NCBI GenBank assembly: GCA_017549325.1
Contig: JAFYVA010000058.1
Span: 1 to 28,622, forward strand
Length of the DNA: 28,622 nucleotides
From: Oscillospiraceae bacterium
GTDB lineage: Bacteria > Bacillota_A > Clostridia > Oscillospirales > Oscillospiraceae
Direction of reading: 5' to 3'
The position numbers and the translations under genes were made by a program. Below are positions 16,966 through 24,513 of this stretch, piece after piece; position 1 is the stretch's first letter; every line of letters starts with the position of its first letter. Below the pieces are notes generated by a model. That model did not search any database and was not told where the DNA came from. It saw only the letters and a list, made by a program, of their open reading frames with translations.

Positions 16966-16983
16966 AAAACCCCCGGGGGTTTT
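16966..16983. terminator. 18-bp perfect palindrome, possible terminator of the upstream membrane-protein gene
   Basis: AAAACCCCCGGGGGTTTT directly abuts the palindrome at 16944-16965. On the minus-strand transcript of the gene ending at 17007 it would form a stem of about 7 bp followed by UUUU, so weak, possibly bidirectional termination is plausible. A third small palindrome, AAAGCGCTTT, lies at 16986-16995. Confidence 0.4.
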
Positions 16984-17006
16984 GGAAAGCGCTTTTTTGC
17001 TGTGTC

Positions 17007-17717
17007 TCAAATATGCATTTTGATGTAGCGGGTTGTTCCTTCTCGTGATTTCTTCTTGCCCAGCTTGTCCAAGCCGAAGAACAGGAATCCCACGGCGACG
17101 AAGGCGACACCAAGAATGCCGATCCACATCAGCACACCGCCCACGCCCTGCGTTTCAAGGTTCACAAAGAAGTAAGGATAGATCAGCGGCGTGGTGCCCG
17201 TCGGGATCAGGATGGAGGAATCGAAGCGCAGGATGACCGCATGGATCAGCAGGTATACGGCATACGCAAGGGGGAAGGCAACGGCAGCGATGGGATAATA
17301 CCACTTGCACTTCTTGCGCTCGTAGAACAAGAACCAATCGGCGATGTAGAGAACAGGCAGCACCACATGGAAAATAAGGCTGCCCACGCGCCAGTTCGCC
17401 TGCGGGTCGCGGCCTTCTGCTCCGGCCAGCATGATGTTGAACACGAGGAAGGTCAGCAGGATGCCCAGCATACCGATAAACTTCAGCGCCGGGGCTGCGG
17501 AAACGAAGCTGTCCTCCCTCTTATTCGCCGTTTGTACCAGTGCAGCCAGCATCACGCCGATGCACAGGAAATTGCTGATGTTGGTGAAGTACACGTAGAA
17601 ATCCCAGCGGATGACCCGAATGTCATCGAAGATTCCGAGGCAGGCAATACACCCGACAAGGCCCAGCGTACAGTACACCGTCTGAAACAGCAGTTGCGCG
17701 GTGCGGTTTTTGATCAT
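17007..17717 (-). CDS. Pr6Pr-like multi-spanning membrane protein
   Basis: A 236-residue integral membrane protein with about six hydrophobic helices, for example LLFQTVYCTLGLVGCIACLG, a FYVYFTNISNFLCIG segment, and LIFHVVLPVLYIADWFLFY. The FYVYFTNISN, HVVLPVLYIADWFLF and PLIYPYFFVNL segments resemble the Pr6Pr/FAR-17a/AIG1-like family, whose bacterial function is unknown. The start at 17717 is chosen because AGGGGGG lies about 9 nt upstream and upstream reading would run through the terminator of the preceding genes. A -10-like TATAAT lies about 43 bp upstream. The C-terminus is basic (GKKKSREGTTR). Confidence 0.7.
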   Translation of the reverse strand: MIKNRTAQLLFQTVYCTLGLVGCIACLGIFDDIRVIRWDFYVYFTNISNFLCIGVMLAALVQTANKREDSFVSAAPALKFIGMLGILLTFLVFNIMLAGAEGRDPQANWRVGSLIFHVVLPVLYIADWFLFYERKKCKWYYPIAAVAFPLAYAVYLLIHAVILRFDSSILIPTGTTPLIYPYFFVNLETQGVGGVLMWIGILGVAFVAVGFLFFGLDKLGKKKSREGTTRYIKMHI

Positions 17718-17759
17718 GGAAAGCCCCCCTTTGCTCACGGGAAACAGAATATGCTCTGC

Positions 17760-17765
17760 ATTATA
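17760..17765 (-). promoter_or_regulatory. Candidate -10 box for the Pr6Pr-like gene
   Basis: A consensus TATAAT on the minus strand (17765-17760), about 43 bp upstream of the start codon. No good -35 is seen at 16-18 bp: the region is T-rich, followed by GCACCC. The downstream position relative to the terminator at 17810-17841 supports an independent transcript. Confidence 0.4.
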
Positions 17766-17809
17766 AAACACAAAAGGGTGCAAAAAGGGGCCAATTTTTG
17801 GAGCTTCAC

Positions 17810-17841
17810 AAAAAAACAGGAGGCAGATGCCCTCTGCCTCC
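17810..17841 (-). terminator. Intrinsic terminator after the small membrane-protein pair
   Basis: In the minus-strand RNA, GGAGGCAGA (17841-17833) pairs with UCUGCCUCC (17827-17819) around a 5-nt loop, followed after one G by seven U residues (17816-17810). It lies 37 bp after the stop of the gene at 17878. Confidence 0.85.
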
Positions 17842-17877
17842 CGTGTTTCATCCCTTCGGATGCGGTATTTACGCGAT

Positions 17878-18297
17878 TTAATTGATGTAGCCCAGAAGAT
17901 TGCCGTAGCAGATAAAGAACAGCGCGAAGGACAGCAGCAGGTCGGCAAGACCCAGGAACTGGATGATAAAGCTCGCCTTGCGCTTCCCCTTTTTCCGCAG
18001 GATGATGGACAGGCCGAGGCCAACGGCGCAAAACAGCGGCGCCAGAGGAATGAACAGGGTGATGATCCAGCCAAGAAGTCTCAAAAAGCCGTCTGCATAA
18101 CCGGGGAAGCAGAAAACACCGATTCCCATGCAGGACAGGGACAGCGCCGCATAAATGGGGACCAGCACGATGTTGGTAATGCGTCCGGCCTTGTCCAGCC
18201 CGGCGTAGACCACATCCTGCGCTCTCTTACTGCAAACGGCCATCACGATACCGACGACCACGGCCACGATGGCCACAACGATGATGTACGTAAACAA
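17878..18297 (-). CDS. Small integral membrane protein, function unknown
   Basis: A 139-residue hydrophobic protein. An N-terminal helix (YIIVVAIVAVVVGIVMAV) is followed by a short basic cytosolic stretch and about three further helices (NIVLVPIYAALSLSCMGIGVF, LGWIITLFIPLAPLFCAVGLGL and FLGLADLLLSFALFFICYG), with a basic KKGKRK loop between the last two. I do not recognise a family. The upstream GGGGAGGGCATTCG gives a plausible RBS for ATG at 18297. It forms a likely operon with the gene at 18320-18580 (22 nt apart), closed by the terminator at 17810-17841. Confidence 0.7.
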   Translation of the reverse strand: MFTYIIVVAIVAVVVGIVMAVCSKRAQDVVYAGLDKAGRITNIVLVPIYAALSLSCMGIGVFCFPGYADGFLRLLGWIITLFIPLAPLFCAVGLGLSIILRKKGKRKASFIIQFLGLADLLLSFALFFICYGNLLGYIN

Positions 18298-18319
18298 ACG
18301 AATGCCCTCCCCTTTCCTA

Positions 18320-18580
18320 TCACGCGGGGCTCAGGAGCAGGCACTCCGCAGCGAAGCTGGCAGCACAGATCACTGCCGCAACCAGCAGGAGGATGGCCCA
18401 CTTTCTCTTCTCGCGCCAGTAGATCACGGCCTCACACACCGTAAACAGCGCAATGGCGAGAGGGGCGGCATCGACGCCCAGCAGATTCGGCTTGATCTCG
18501 AAAATCAGCCATGCCACCGCGGCCAGAGCGGCAACGACGGCGGCGATCTTATGGATCGGGGACATATTTTTCCACTTCAT
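18320..18580 (-). CDS. Small membrane protein (86 aa), function unknown
   Basis: Three predicted helices: KIAAVVAALAAVAWLIF, PLAIALFTVCEAVIYW, and KWAILLLVAAVICAASFA after a WREKRK loop. The chosen ATG at 18580 begins MKWKNMSPIHK and has a weak purine-rich RBS (AGGAAAGGAAAAAAGAG). Upstream in-frame codons are not needed. No known family is recognised. It is the first gene of the pair with 17878-18297. Confidence 0.6.
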   Translation of the reverse strand: MKWKNMSPIHKIAAVVAALAAVAWLIFEIKPNLLGVDAAPLAIALFTVCEAVIYWREKRKWAILLLVAAVICAASFAAECLLLSPA

Positions 18581-18659
18581 ACTCTTTTTTCCTTTCCTGT
18601 TTCCAAGCTGTGGGGCAAATAAAGGCCACACCGTATATACCCCCAAAAGGGCGTTTTGG

Positions 18660-18676
18660 TTTCAAACTTTTTGAAA
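18660..18676. repeat. Inverted repeat upstream of the small membrane-protein genes
   Basis: TTTCAAA-CTT-TTTGAAA, perfect 7-bp arms. It lies about 80 bp upstream of the gene at 18580 and 66 bp beyond the stop of the LysR gene at 18742. It may be an operator for the small membrane-protein transcript; there is no T-run typical of a terminator. Confidence 0.4.
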
Positions 18677-18741
18677 TTGCCGCTCCAATCTGCCCGGCCG
18701 CCCGCCGAAGGTGACACAGGCGGGCGCGGTATTCCCCGCCG

Positions 18742-19653
18742 TTACACGCCGTCGCGGTAGTAGCGCCTGAGGTGGTCGATAAATTCCTGCACCAGGGGGT
18801 TTTCGTTGGTTTTCAGGTAGAGGCAGCTCAGCTCCGATTCGGCATCCAGCGGGATATTATAGAGCCCCTCGGACTCGTGGAGGTAGCCAAATCGGGCATC
18901 GGAGACAACGGTACAGGGCACCGTTCGGATGCAGGCCACCACGGAGCGGAAATTTTGCATGGAAAAATAGGTGTGGGGCGAAACGCCCAAAACGGCGTTC
19001 ATGCGGTGCGAGATCTCACTCCAGCCCTGCGAACTCCAGTCGCCGTAAGGGGTATTGATATGGGGATGGGACAAAAAGATCTCCTGCATTTTGGGGTCAT
19101 CGGCCTGCATTCCCTCCGGCAATTCCTCACGCCCGGAAATATAGAGCCGCAGATCCTCTTTTGCCACGGGTTCGATGCCAAGATCGGCCTGCGGCACGAT
19201 CTGACTGCCGCACACCAGCGCCACATCGATCTCGCCGGAAAAAATTCCGGACAGCAGCATCTGGTTATCCTGCTGGATGCAGCGAAGTTCACTGCTGCTG
19301 TTATCCTGCGAAAACGAAGCGATACCGCCGCTGATCGCGCCCAGCGGATCGATATAGTCGGAAAGTCCCACCGTGAAATGCAGCGGTAGATTTTCGTAAT
19401 CCTCTCGGATCGACTGAAGGGTGTGGTTATATAAACCGATCCAACGAATGGCAAAGTCGTAAAACTCCTGCCCCTGCTCCGTCAGCGCCGCACTGGTTCT
19501 CCCGCGGGAGAACAACCGCACCGTCAATTCCTTCTCCAGCTGGGAGATATGCTGGCTCACCACCTGCGGGGTGAGGAACAACGCTTTGGCGGCGGCGGCA
19601 ATGTTGCCGTGCTGCAGCACTGCCAGAAAGCAATCCACTTGTACCGGCGTCAT
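18742..19653 (-). CDS. LysR-type transcriptional regulator (second of a tandem pair)
   Basis: A 303-residue LTTR. The N-terminal winged helix-turn-helix is clear (GNIAAAAKALFLTPQVVSQH, then ISQLEKELTVRLFSRG, about residues 16-51). A linker helix and a periplasmic-binding-protein-like effector domain follow from about residue 90 (LHFTVGLSDYIDPLGAI ...). It starts within the stop codon of the upstream LTTR (ATGA overlap at 19650-19653), so the two are translationally coupled. The pair is divergent from the beta-helix/dehydrogenase operon, which it probably regulates. The effector ligand cannot be predicted. Confidence 0.9.
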   Translation of the reverse strand: MTPVQVDCFLAVLQHGNIAAAAKALFLTPQVVSQHISQLEKELTVRLFSRGRTSAALTEQGQEFYDFAIRWIGLYNHTLQSIREDYENLPLHFTVGLSDYIDPLGAISGGIASFSQDNSSSELRCIQQDNQMLLSGIFSGEIDVALVCGSQIVPQADLGIEPVAKEDLRLYISGREELPEGMQADDPKMQEIFLSHPHINTPYGDWSSQGWSEISHRMNAVLGVSPHTYFSMQNFRSVVACIRTVPCTVVSDARFGYLHESEGLYNIPLDAESELSCLYLKTNENPLVQEFIDHLRRYYRDGV

Positions 19654-20525
19654 CGTGCCACCTCCATTCGCTCCAGCAGGAATTCCTCAAACAGTGCCGC
19701 CTCTTTTCGCTTCTGTCGCAGCGGACGGCACAGCACCACAGACGCCTCCTGCCCCGTGGGATGGCACACGAACTCCTCAGCACGGACAACCGCCGGTCCC
19801 GCCACGCCCAGCGCCAGACCGCCCTGTACCAGCACATTGAGGCAAACCGAGCCCATATTCGGACAGATCTCGATATTCCGCGGACGGATGGCAGCGCGTT
19901 CGCACTCTTTCTGTGCGCGGCGCAGCACCGCCTGCCGATTGCTCTCACCGGCAGAAGCGGCAAAATAAGGATAGGCAGAGCAATCCGAGAAATCGTAGTT
20001 GACGCGGCGGCTTCCCAGCAGCACCAGCTTCTCGTGGCCCACTTTCGTGGCGTTCCACAGCACCGGCAAATACGCCGCGGCATAGGCCGTCGTCAGCAGC
20101 AGATCGACCTCCTCGTTCTGTAATGCATCGCGCATCTCCTCCGCGTTGAGATCGGAGGCCGTGATACGAATCTGGGGATAGGCCTCACCAAAATCACGGA
20201 TCGCCTGACGAAACCACTCCGGCGCGCCCAACCACTGTGACCAGGCGATCCGCAGCGGCGGCGCGGCATGATAGGAGCGAAAATGCTCCATCACATCGCT
20301 CAGCAGCTGCTCGCGCTCTTCACAGTAGCGCAGCATCTTCTCTCCCGCCCGCGTCAGATGTACCGTCTGGGTGTTGCGGAAGAACAGCGGATAGCCGAGT
20401 TCTTCCTCCAGCGAACGGATGTGACGGCTCACCGCCTGCTGCGTGATATGCAGTTCACGGGCGGACGCAGAAAAGCTTTTTGTTCGCGCTGCCGAAACAA
20501 AGCACAGAATACTGAGTCGATTCAT
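19650..20525 (-). CDS. LysR-type transcriptional regulator (first of a tandem pair)
   Basis: A 291-residue LTTR with the DNA-binding helix at the N-terminus (KSFSASARELHITQQAVSRH, then IRSLEEELGYPLFFRN, about residues 16-52) and an effector domain starting around PPLRIAWSQWLGAPEW. The start MNRLSILCFVSAAR at 20525 is preferred over an earlier in-frame ATG because AGGAGG is 4-5 nt upstream and the family begins exactly this way. A perfect inverted repeat lies 15-34 bp upstream, consistent with autoregulation. Its recognition helix (ITQQAVSRHI) resembles that of the partner LTTR (LTPQVVSQHI), so they may bind related sites. Confidence 0.9.
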   Translation of the reverse strand: MNRLSILCFVSAARTKSFSASARELHITQQAVSRHIRSLEEELGYPLFFRNTQTVHLTRAGEKMLRYCEEREQLLSDVMEHFRSYHAAPPLRIAWSQWLGAPEWFRQAIRDFGEAYPQIRITASDLNAEEMRDALQNEEVDLLLTTAYAAAYLPVLWNATKVGHEKLVLLGSRRVNYDFSDCSAYPYFAASAGESNRQAVLRRAQKECERAAIRPRNIEICPNMGSVCLNVLVQGGLALGVAGPAVVRAEEFVCHPTGQEASVVLCRPLRQKRKEAALFEEFLLERMEVAR

Positions 20526-20539
20526 GTTTCCTCCTATTT

Positions 20540-20559
20540 TTGTTGTACCCATACAACAA
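20540..20559. promoter_or_regulatory. Inverted repeat, candidate LysR operator (autoregulatory)
   Basis: TTGTTGTA-CCCA-TACAACAA, perfect 8-bp arms. It sits between the divergent genes, very close to the start of the first LysR gene. It contains the T-N11-A type symmetry typical of LTTR sites (inference). It could block transcription or, as RNA, translation of the LysR operon. Confidence 0.5.
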
Positions 20560-20590
20560 ACAAGCACCATAACTGCGTATTCCAACAAAG

Positions 20591-20605
20591 AAATACCGTG
20601 TATTT
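20591..20605. promoter_or_regulatory. Inverted repeat in the divergent intergenic region, candidate LysR site
   Basis: AAATAC-CGT-GTATTT, perfect 6-bp arms. It is centrally placed between the LysR pair and the beta-helix operon. A second, larger repeat at 20540-20559 is unrelated in sequence, which would allow separate sites for the two regulators. The rest of the 341-bp intergenic region contains the promoter at 20743-20770 and AT-rich sequence without a supported ORF. Confidence 0.4.
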
Positions 20606-20742
20606 TCATAGTGACACATAGATTTTACCGCAAACCCATTGATGAAATCAAGAGGAAGCGGCAACTTTTCTCTGCAATCTGCACAAAAAAGCGGAAAGTT
20701 TTTTGCCTTTGTATGATGTGGGCATCCAACGGAATATGTGTT

Positions 20743-20770
20743 TTGCAAACGGGAGGAAAACTGGTATAGT
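20743..20770 (+). promoter_or_regulatory. Promoter of the beta-helix / MDR dehydrogenase operon
   Basis: -35 TTGCAA (20743-20748), 16-bp spacer, -10 TATAGT (20765-20770). The transcript would have a leader of about 90 nt before the ATG at 20867. Confidence 0.6.
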
Positions 20771-20866
20771 GTAAATAGTCGAAAAGTAGGCGGATTGGCG
20801 CCCTTCGCCCTTCCACCCTACGACAAAATGAAAACAACTCTATAAAACGAAAAGAGAGGATTCATT

Positions 20867-22258
20867 ATGAGCAAAGTAACCGGTAAAAACGTGCAGCGTC
20901 CCGCCAGACGGAAGGCTGACTACGTTCGTTCTGTGGCACAGGTCATCGCTGCTGCCAACAGCCTCGCTCCCGGCCCCGACTTCGATTGGTTCGCTCCCAA
21001 TCCCGAGGCTAAGGCCGCTGTCCACATCAAGGACGGCAGCTATGCACCCGATCTGTCCGCCAAGTCCGCTTTCCTGGGCGGCTGCATCGAGGACGGCAAG
21101 TCCTCCTCTGTCCGTGTGGAAGCCGGCGACGGCAAGACCGGCGGTGTGTTCGTGCAGGGCAAGGGCAGCTGGGAGCTGGACGGCGCATGGATCAGCCTCA
21201 GCGGCGATTGCGACGGTATCGGCGGCCCCGCCACCGGTGCTGCTGTCTGCGACGGCGGTGAGCTGGTGATCCGCGATGCCGTGATCAGCGCTTCCGGCCT
21301 GACCCACTATGCTACCGTTGCCGAGCGCGGCAGCGTGCTGAAGGTCTACAACAGCACCCTCAGCTCTCACGGCGCCCCCTTCGCCAACGGCGAGCCCCAG
21401 CCCAACAAGCCCATGCAGACGCCTCCTCCCCCCCTGATGATCGCAGGTAACAGCCGTACTCACTGCACCATGACCAATTCTGAGAGCTATTTCTACAATA
21501 GCACCATCGTTGGTGACGGTTGGGCAGCGCTCTCCACCGAGGCGGCTGAGGGTTACGTGCTCATCGAGGCCAACGACTGCACCGTGGTCACCGTCCGTCG
21601 CGGTTATGCCGCCTATGTCGACCCCGGCTGCCATGTCCGCCTCAACCGCTGCAAGATCGACTCTGCCGATATGTCTGCCATCATCGGCGGCGAGGGCGAG
21701 TACACGCAGGTGGATTGCGATGTCCGCTGCGGCGCCAACTTCCTCTTGATGCACTCCGTCTTCGGTGAGCCCGAGGAGGTCAGCGAGGTCACCATCCGCG
21801 GCGGTAAGATCCGCTCCGTCGGCGACTCCATGCTGGTCAAGTCCCGCAACATCGAGCTGGTGCTGGACAACACCGACATCAAGGCCGAGACCGGCGTGCT
21901 GATCCGCTCCATCCACAACGAGGACTTCCTGGCCACTCCCGTGGGCGAAGATCCCTACGGTGTCAGCGTTCTGTTGAAGGATATGACCGCCACCGGCGAC
22001 ATCATCCACTCCGACAACGAGCGCGAGATGTGGCTCAAGGTCCAGAACGCCACCGTCAACGGCGCGATCGTGGGCGCCCATCTGGAGATGGATGCCGCCA
22101 GCCGTTGGTATGCCACCGGCAACAGCGAAGTGACGCTGATGGGCACTGTGGATGTGGCTCAGATCGATGCTCCCGCCGGTGTCACCGTCGTGGCACACGC
22201 CGGCGATAAGGGTACCTTTGCACTGGCATCCGGCGGTACGCTGGAACTGGTGGACTAA
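20867..22258 (+). CDS. Right-handed beta-helix protein of unknown function, cytoplasmic
   Basis: A 463-residue protein I cannot assign to a named family. From about residue 90 it consists of roughly ten short beta-rich turns of 20-30 residues, e.g. GGVFVQGKGSWELDGAWI, GAAVCDGGELVIRDAVIS, YAAYVDPGCHVRLNRCKI, SMLVKSRNIELVLDNTDI and IIHSDNEREMWLKVQNATV. This is the pattern of a right-handed parallel beta-helix. A Pro-rich insert (QTPPPPL) lies near residue 187. There is no signal peptide or membrane segment, unlike most beta-helix polysaccharide lyases or adhesins, so it should be intracellular. RBS AGAGAGGA is well spaced. Codon use (GGT/GGC, CGT, AAG, CTG) looks optimised for high expression. 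It is co-transcribed with the MDR dehydrogenase 22 nt downstream. Confidence 0.8.
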   Translation: MSKVTGKNVQRPARRKADYVRSVAQVIAAANSLAPGPDFDWFAPNPEAKAAVHIKDGSYAPDLSAKSAFLGGCIEDGKSSSVRVEAGDGKTGGVFVQGKGSWELDGAWISLSGDCDGIGGPATGAAVCDGGELVIRDAVISASGLTHYATVAERGSVLKVYNSTLSSHGAPFANGEPQPNKPMQTPPPPLMIAGNSRTHCTMTNSESYFYNSTIVGDGWAALSTEAAEGYVLIEANDCTVVTVRRGYAAYVDPGCHVRLNRCKIDSADMSAIIGGEGEYTQVDCDVRCGANFLLMHSVFGEPEEVSEVTIRGGKIRSVGDSMLVKSRNIELVLDNTDIKAETGVLIRSIHNEDFLATPVGEDPYGVSVLLKDMTATGDIIHSDNEREMWLKVQNATVNGAIVGAHLEMDAASRWYATGNSEVTLMGTVDVAQIDAPAGVTVVAHAGDKGTFALASGGTLELVD

Positions 22259-22280
22259 ATAATACAGGAGGATTTCAACG

Positions 22281-23330
22281 ATGAAAGCTGCAGTCTTTTA
22301 CGGCATCGGCGATCTCCGCGTGGAAGAGCGCCCCATGCCCAAGGCAGGCCCCGGTCAGATGGTCGTGAAAATCGACTACTGCGGCGTCTGCGGTACTGAT
22401 GTGGAAGCCTATCATCACGGCATCGTCAAGCCCGTGATCGTGCTGGGTCACGAGAACGTGGGCACCGTGTACGAGGTGGGCGAGGGCGTCACCAAGTTCA
22501 AGGTGGGCGACAAGGTCCTGTGCGGTCCTCCCTCCTATTGCGCTGAGGGTTGCTTCGCCTGCAAGAGCGGCAGACCCCAGATCTGCACCTACGGTTTCTC
22601 CCGCACCAACGGTATCGGCGGCCCCGACGGCGGTTTTGCCGAGTATATGCTGGTGGGCGACGTGGACCACACCATGATCATCCCCGTCCCCGAGGGAGTG
22701 GATGAGAAGGACGCCGTTCTGTTCGACGTCATCTGCGTCTCTCTGCACGCACTGCGTAAGTCCAACTTCAAGTTCGGCGACACCGTGGCTGTCTCCGGCA
22801 CCGGCCCCATCGGCCTGGCTGCCATCCAGATCGCCAAGGCTGCCGGCGCCCGCCGCGTGGTTGCCATCGGCACCAGCGAGGGTAAGGAGTCCATCTGCAA
22901 GGCCTACGGCGCCGATTCCTACATCAACGCCAAGACCTGCGAGAACCTGGCTGCCGCCGTCCGTGAGGCCCTCGGCAATCCCGACGGCGCTGACGTGACG
23001 CTGGAGTGCGCCGGCAATCAGCCCTCTCTCCTCAACTGCGTGATGCAGATCGCCAAGAACGGTTCTCAGGTCGTGCTGGTGGGCATCGTTGGTCCTCCTC
23101 TGGATCAGCTGTCTCTGGCTCCTGTGATCCCCCGCGAGATCGATCTGATCTCCTCCTTCGTCTACACTCCCGAAGAGATCCATATGTATCTGGATATGCT
23201 CTCCGCCGGTAAGCTTCAGTTCCCCGGCATGGTCACCGACATCATCGCTCTGGACGATGTGGTGGAGAAGGGTGTGGACCGTAAGGATCGTACGGGCCAG
23301 CTGAAGATCCTGCTGGATCCGTCCAAATAA
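22281..23330 (+). CDS. Zinc-dependent MDR-family alcohol dehydrogenase
   Basis: A 349-residue medium-chain dehydrogenase/reductase oxidising an alcohol or polyol, or the reverse. The catalytic zinc site is seen in CGVCGTD (C37) and GHEN (H57, E58). The structural zinc site is C87/C91/C94/C102 (CAEGCFACKSGRPQIC). The Rossmann motif is GTGPIGLAAIQIAKAAGA near residue 173. The end of the second beta strand reads AIGTSEGK rather than the acidic residue typical of NAD enzymes, which hints at NADP(H) use (inference). RBS AGGAGG is 9 nt from ATG. It follows the beta-helix gene by 22 nt and ends in a strong terminator. The overall pattern is sorbitol/threonine dehydrogenase-like, but the substrate is unknown. 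Confidence 0.92.
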   Translation: MKAAVFYGIGDLRVEERPMPKAGPGQMVVKIDYCGVCGTDVEAYHHGIVKPVIVLGHENVGTVYEVGEGVTKFKVGDKVLCGPPSYCAEGCFACKSGRPQICTYGFSRTNGIGGPDGGFAEYMLVGDVDHTMIIPVPEGVDEKDAVLFDVICVSLHALRKSNFKFGDTVAVSGTGPIGLAAIQIAKAAGARRVVAIGTSEGKESICKAYGADSYINAKTCENLAAAVREALGNPDGADVTLECAGNQPSLLNCVMQIAKNGSQVVLVGIVGPPLDQLSLAPVIPREIDLISSFVYTPEEIHMYLDMLSAGKLQFPGMVTDIIALDDVVEKGVDRKDRTGQLKILLDPSK

Positions 23331-23370
23331 TCGCTTTTCTTTCTCTCGAGAGAGAATCTCCTCAATAACC

Positions 23371-23411
23371 CCGAGGGCTGCGGCTTTTGCTGTAGCCCTC
23401 GGAATTTTTTT
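23371..23411 (+). terminator. Intrinsic terminator of the beta-helix / dehydrogenase operon
   Basis: CCGAGGGCT (23371-23379) pairs with AGCCCTCGG (23394-23402), followed by AA and seven T. A short palindrome, TCTCTCGAGAGA (23342-23353), precedes it. Confidence 0.9.
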
Positions 23412-23459
23412 CTTGCCGTCCGTTAAAGCCCCCGCAGTTTGTGATCTTCCCAACAAAGC

Positions 23460-23505
23460 AAAAAACTACCGCCCGGAAACCGTTTGGTTTCCGGGCGGTA
23501 GTTTT
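23460..23505. terminator. 20-bp-arm inverted repeat, terminator of the xpt-guaA operon
   Basis: Positions 23462-23481 and 23486-23505 are perfectly complementary over 20 bp around a GTTT loop (CTACCGCCCGGAAACC in the arm). On the minus strand it ends in U residues (complement of the A-run 23460-23465). It is 17 bp beyond the end of the GMP synthase gene and could also act on the plus strand. Confidence 0.88.
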
Positions 23506-23521
23506 AATCAGCGTTAGATTG

Positions 23522-24511
23522 TCACTCCCACTCAATCGTACCGATGGGCTTCGGGGTCAGGTCGAGGCAGACGCGGTTGATGCCCTCCACCTCATGGGTG
23601 ATACGCTCGGTGATCTTGTGCAGCACGGCGTAAGGCACTTCCTCAATGGTGGCCGTCATGGCATCGACGGTGTTGACGGCGCGGATGATGGCGGGCCAAC
23701 CCTCGTAGCGCTTGCCGTCGCGGACGCCCACGCTCTTGAAGTCGGGGACAGCCACGAAATACTGCCAGACATGGTTCAGACCGTTGTTGTCAAACTCCTC
23801 GCGGAGGATGGCGTCGGCCTCACGCAGGGCGTGGAGACGGTCGCGGGTGATGGCGCCCAGGCAGCGCACGCCCAGACCGGGGCCGGGGAAGGGCTGACGG
23901 TAGACCATGCTGTGGGGCAGACCCAGCGCCTCGCCCACCACACGGACCTCGTCCTTATACAGCAGCTTCACGGGCTCCACCAGCTCCATGGTCATCCATG
24001 CGGGCAGGCCGCCCACGTTGTGGTGGGCCTTGACGGAATCCTTGGACTCGAGAATGTCGGGATAGATGGTACCCTGACCGAGGAAGGCGATGTCCTCCAG
24101 CTTGTCGGCCTCTTCGCCGAAGATCTTGATGAACTCCTCGCCGATGATCTTACGCTTGCGCTCGGGCTCGGCAACACCTGCCAGCAGGTCGAGGTAGCGG
24201 TCGGTGGCGTCGATGTAGATGAGGTTGGCATCCATGGCCTCGCCAAAGACGCGGATAACGGCCTCGGACTCATCCTTACGCATGAGGCCGTGGTTGACAT
24301 GGACGCAGACCAGCTGCTTGCCGATGGCCTTGATCAGCAGGGCGGCCACCACAGAGGAGTCCACACCGCCGCTGAGAGCCAGCAGCACCTTCTTGTCGCC
24401 TACCTGTGCGCGGATGGCCTCCACCTGCTCGGCAATGAACTGGTTGGCAAGCTCGATGGTAGTGATACGCTCCATGGACTCGGGGCGCACATTGTTCTTG
24501 TAATCGTACAT
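23522..24511 (-). CDS. guaA: GMP synthase ATP-pyrophosphatase subunit, lacking the glutamine amidotransferase domain
   Basis: Converts XMP to GMP with ATP and ammonia. The 329 residues comprise only the synthetase half: the PP-loop LALSGGVDSSVVAALL (SGGVDSS at 47-53), GQGTIYPDILES, the HHNVGGLP region, PFPGPGLGVR, and the C-terminal dimerisation domain ending KPIGTIEWE. Ordinary bacterial GuaA is about 510-525 residues with an N-terminal glutaminase. Here the start (ATG at 24511, RBS GGGGAGGAA) is 2 nt after the xpt stop, so no upstream glutaminase exists in this locus. The form resembles the separate archaeal GuaAb subunit. Either a separate glutaminase subunit lies elsewhere, or free ammonia is used. 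Confidence 0.92.
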   Translation of the reverse strand: MYDYKNNVRPESMERITTIELANQFIAEQVEAIRAQVGDKKVLLALSGGVDSSVVAALLIKAIGKQLVCVHVNHGLMRKDESEAVIRVFGEAMDANLIYIDATDRYLDLLAGVAEPERKRKIIGEEFIKIFGEEADKLEDIAFLGQGTIYPDILESKDSVKAHHNVGGLPAWMTMELVEPVKLLYKDEVRVVGEALGLPHSMVYRQPFPGPGLGVRCLGAITRDRLHALREADAILREEFDNNGLNHVWQYFVAVPDFKSVGVRDGKRYEGWPAIIRAVNTVDAMTATIEEVPYAVLHKITERITHEVEGINRVCLDLTPKPIGTIEWE

Positions 24512-24513
24512 AC

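Noticed and set aside
17718..18074. In-frame N-terminal extension of the Pr6Pr-like protein
   Set aside because: The extension would read through the intrinsic terminator at 17810-17841 and the gene at 17878-18297; it is low complexity and the internal ATG at 17717 has a proper RBS.
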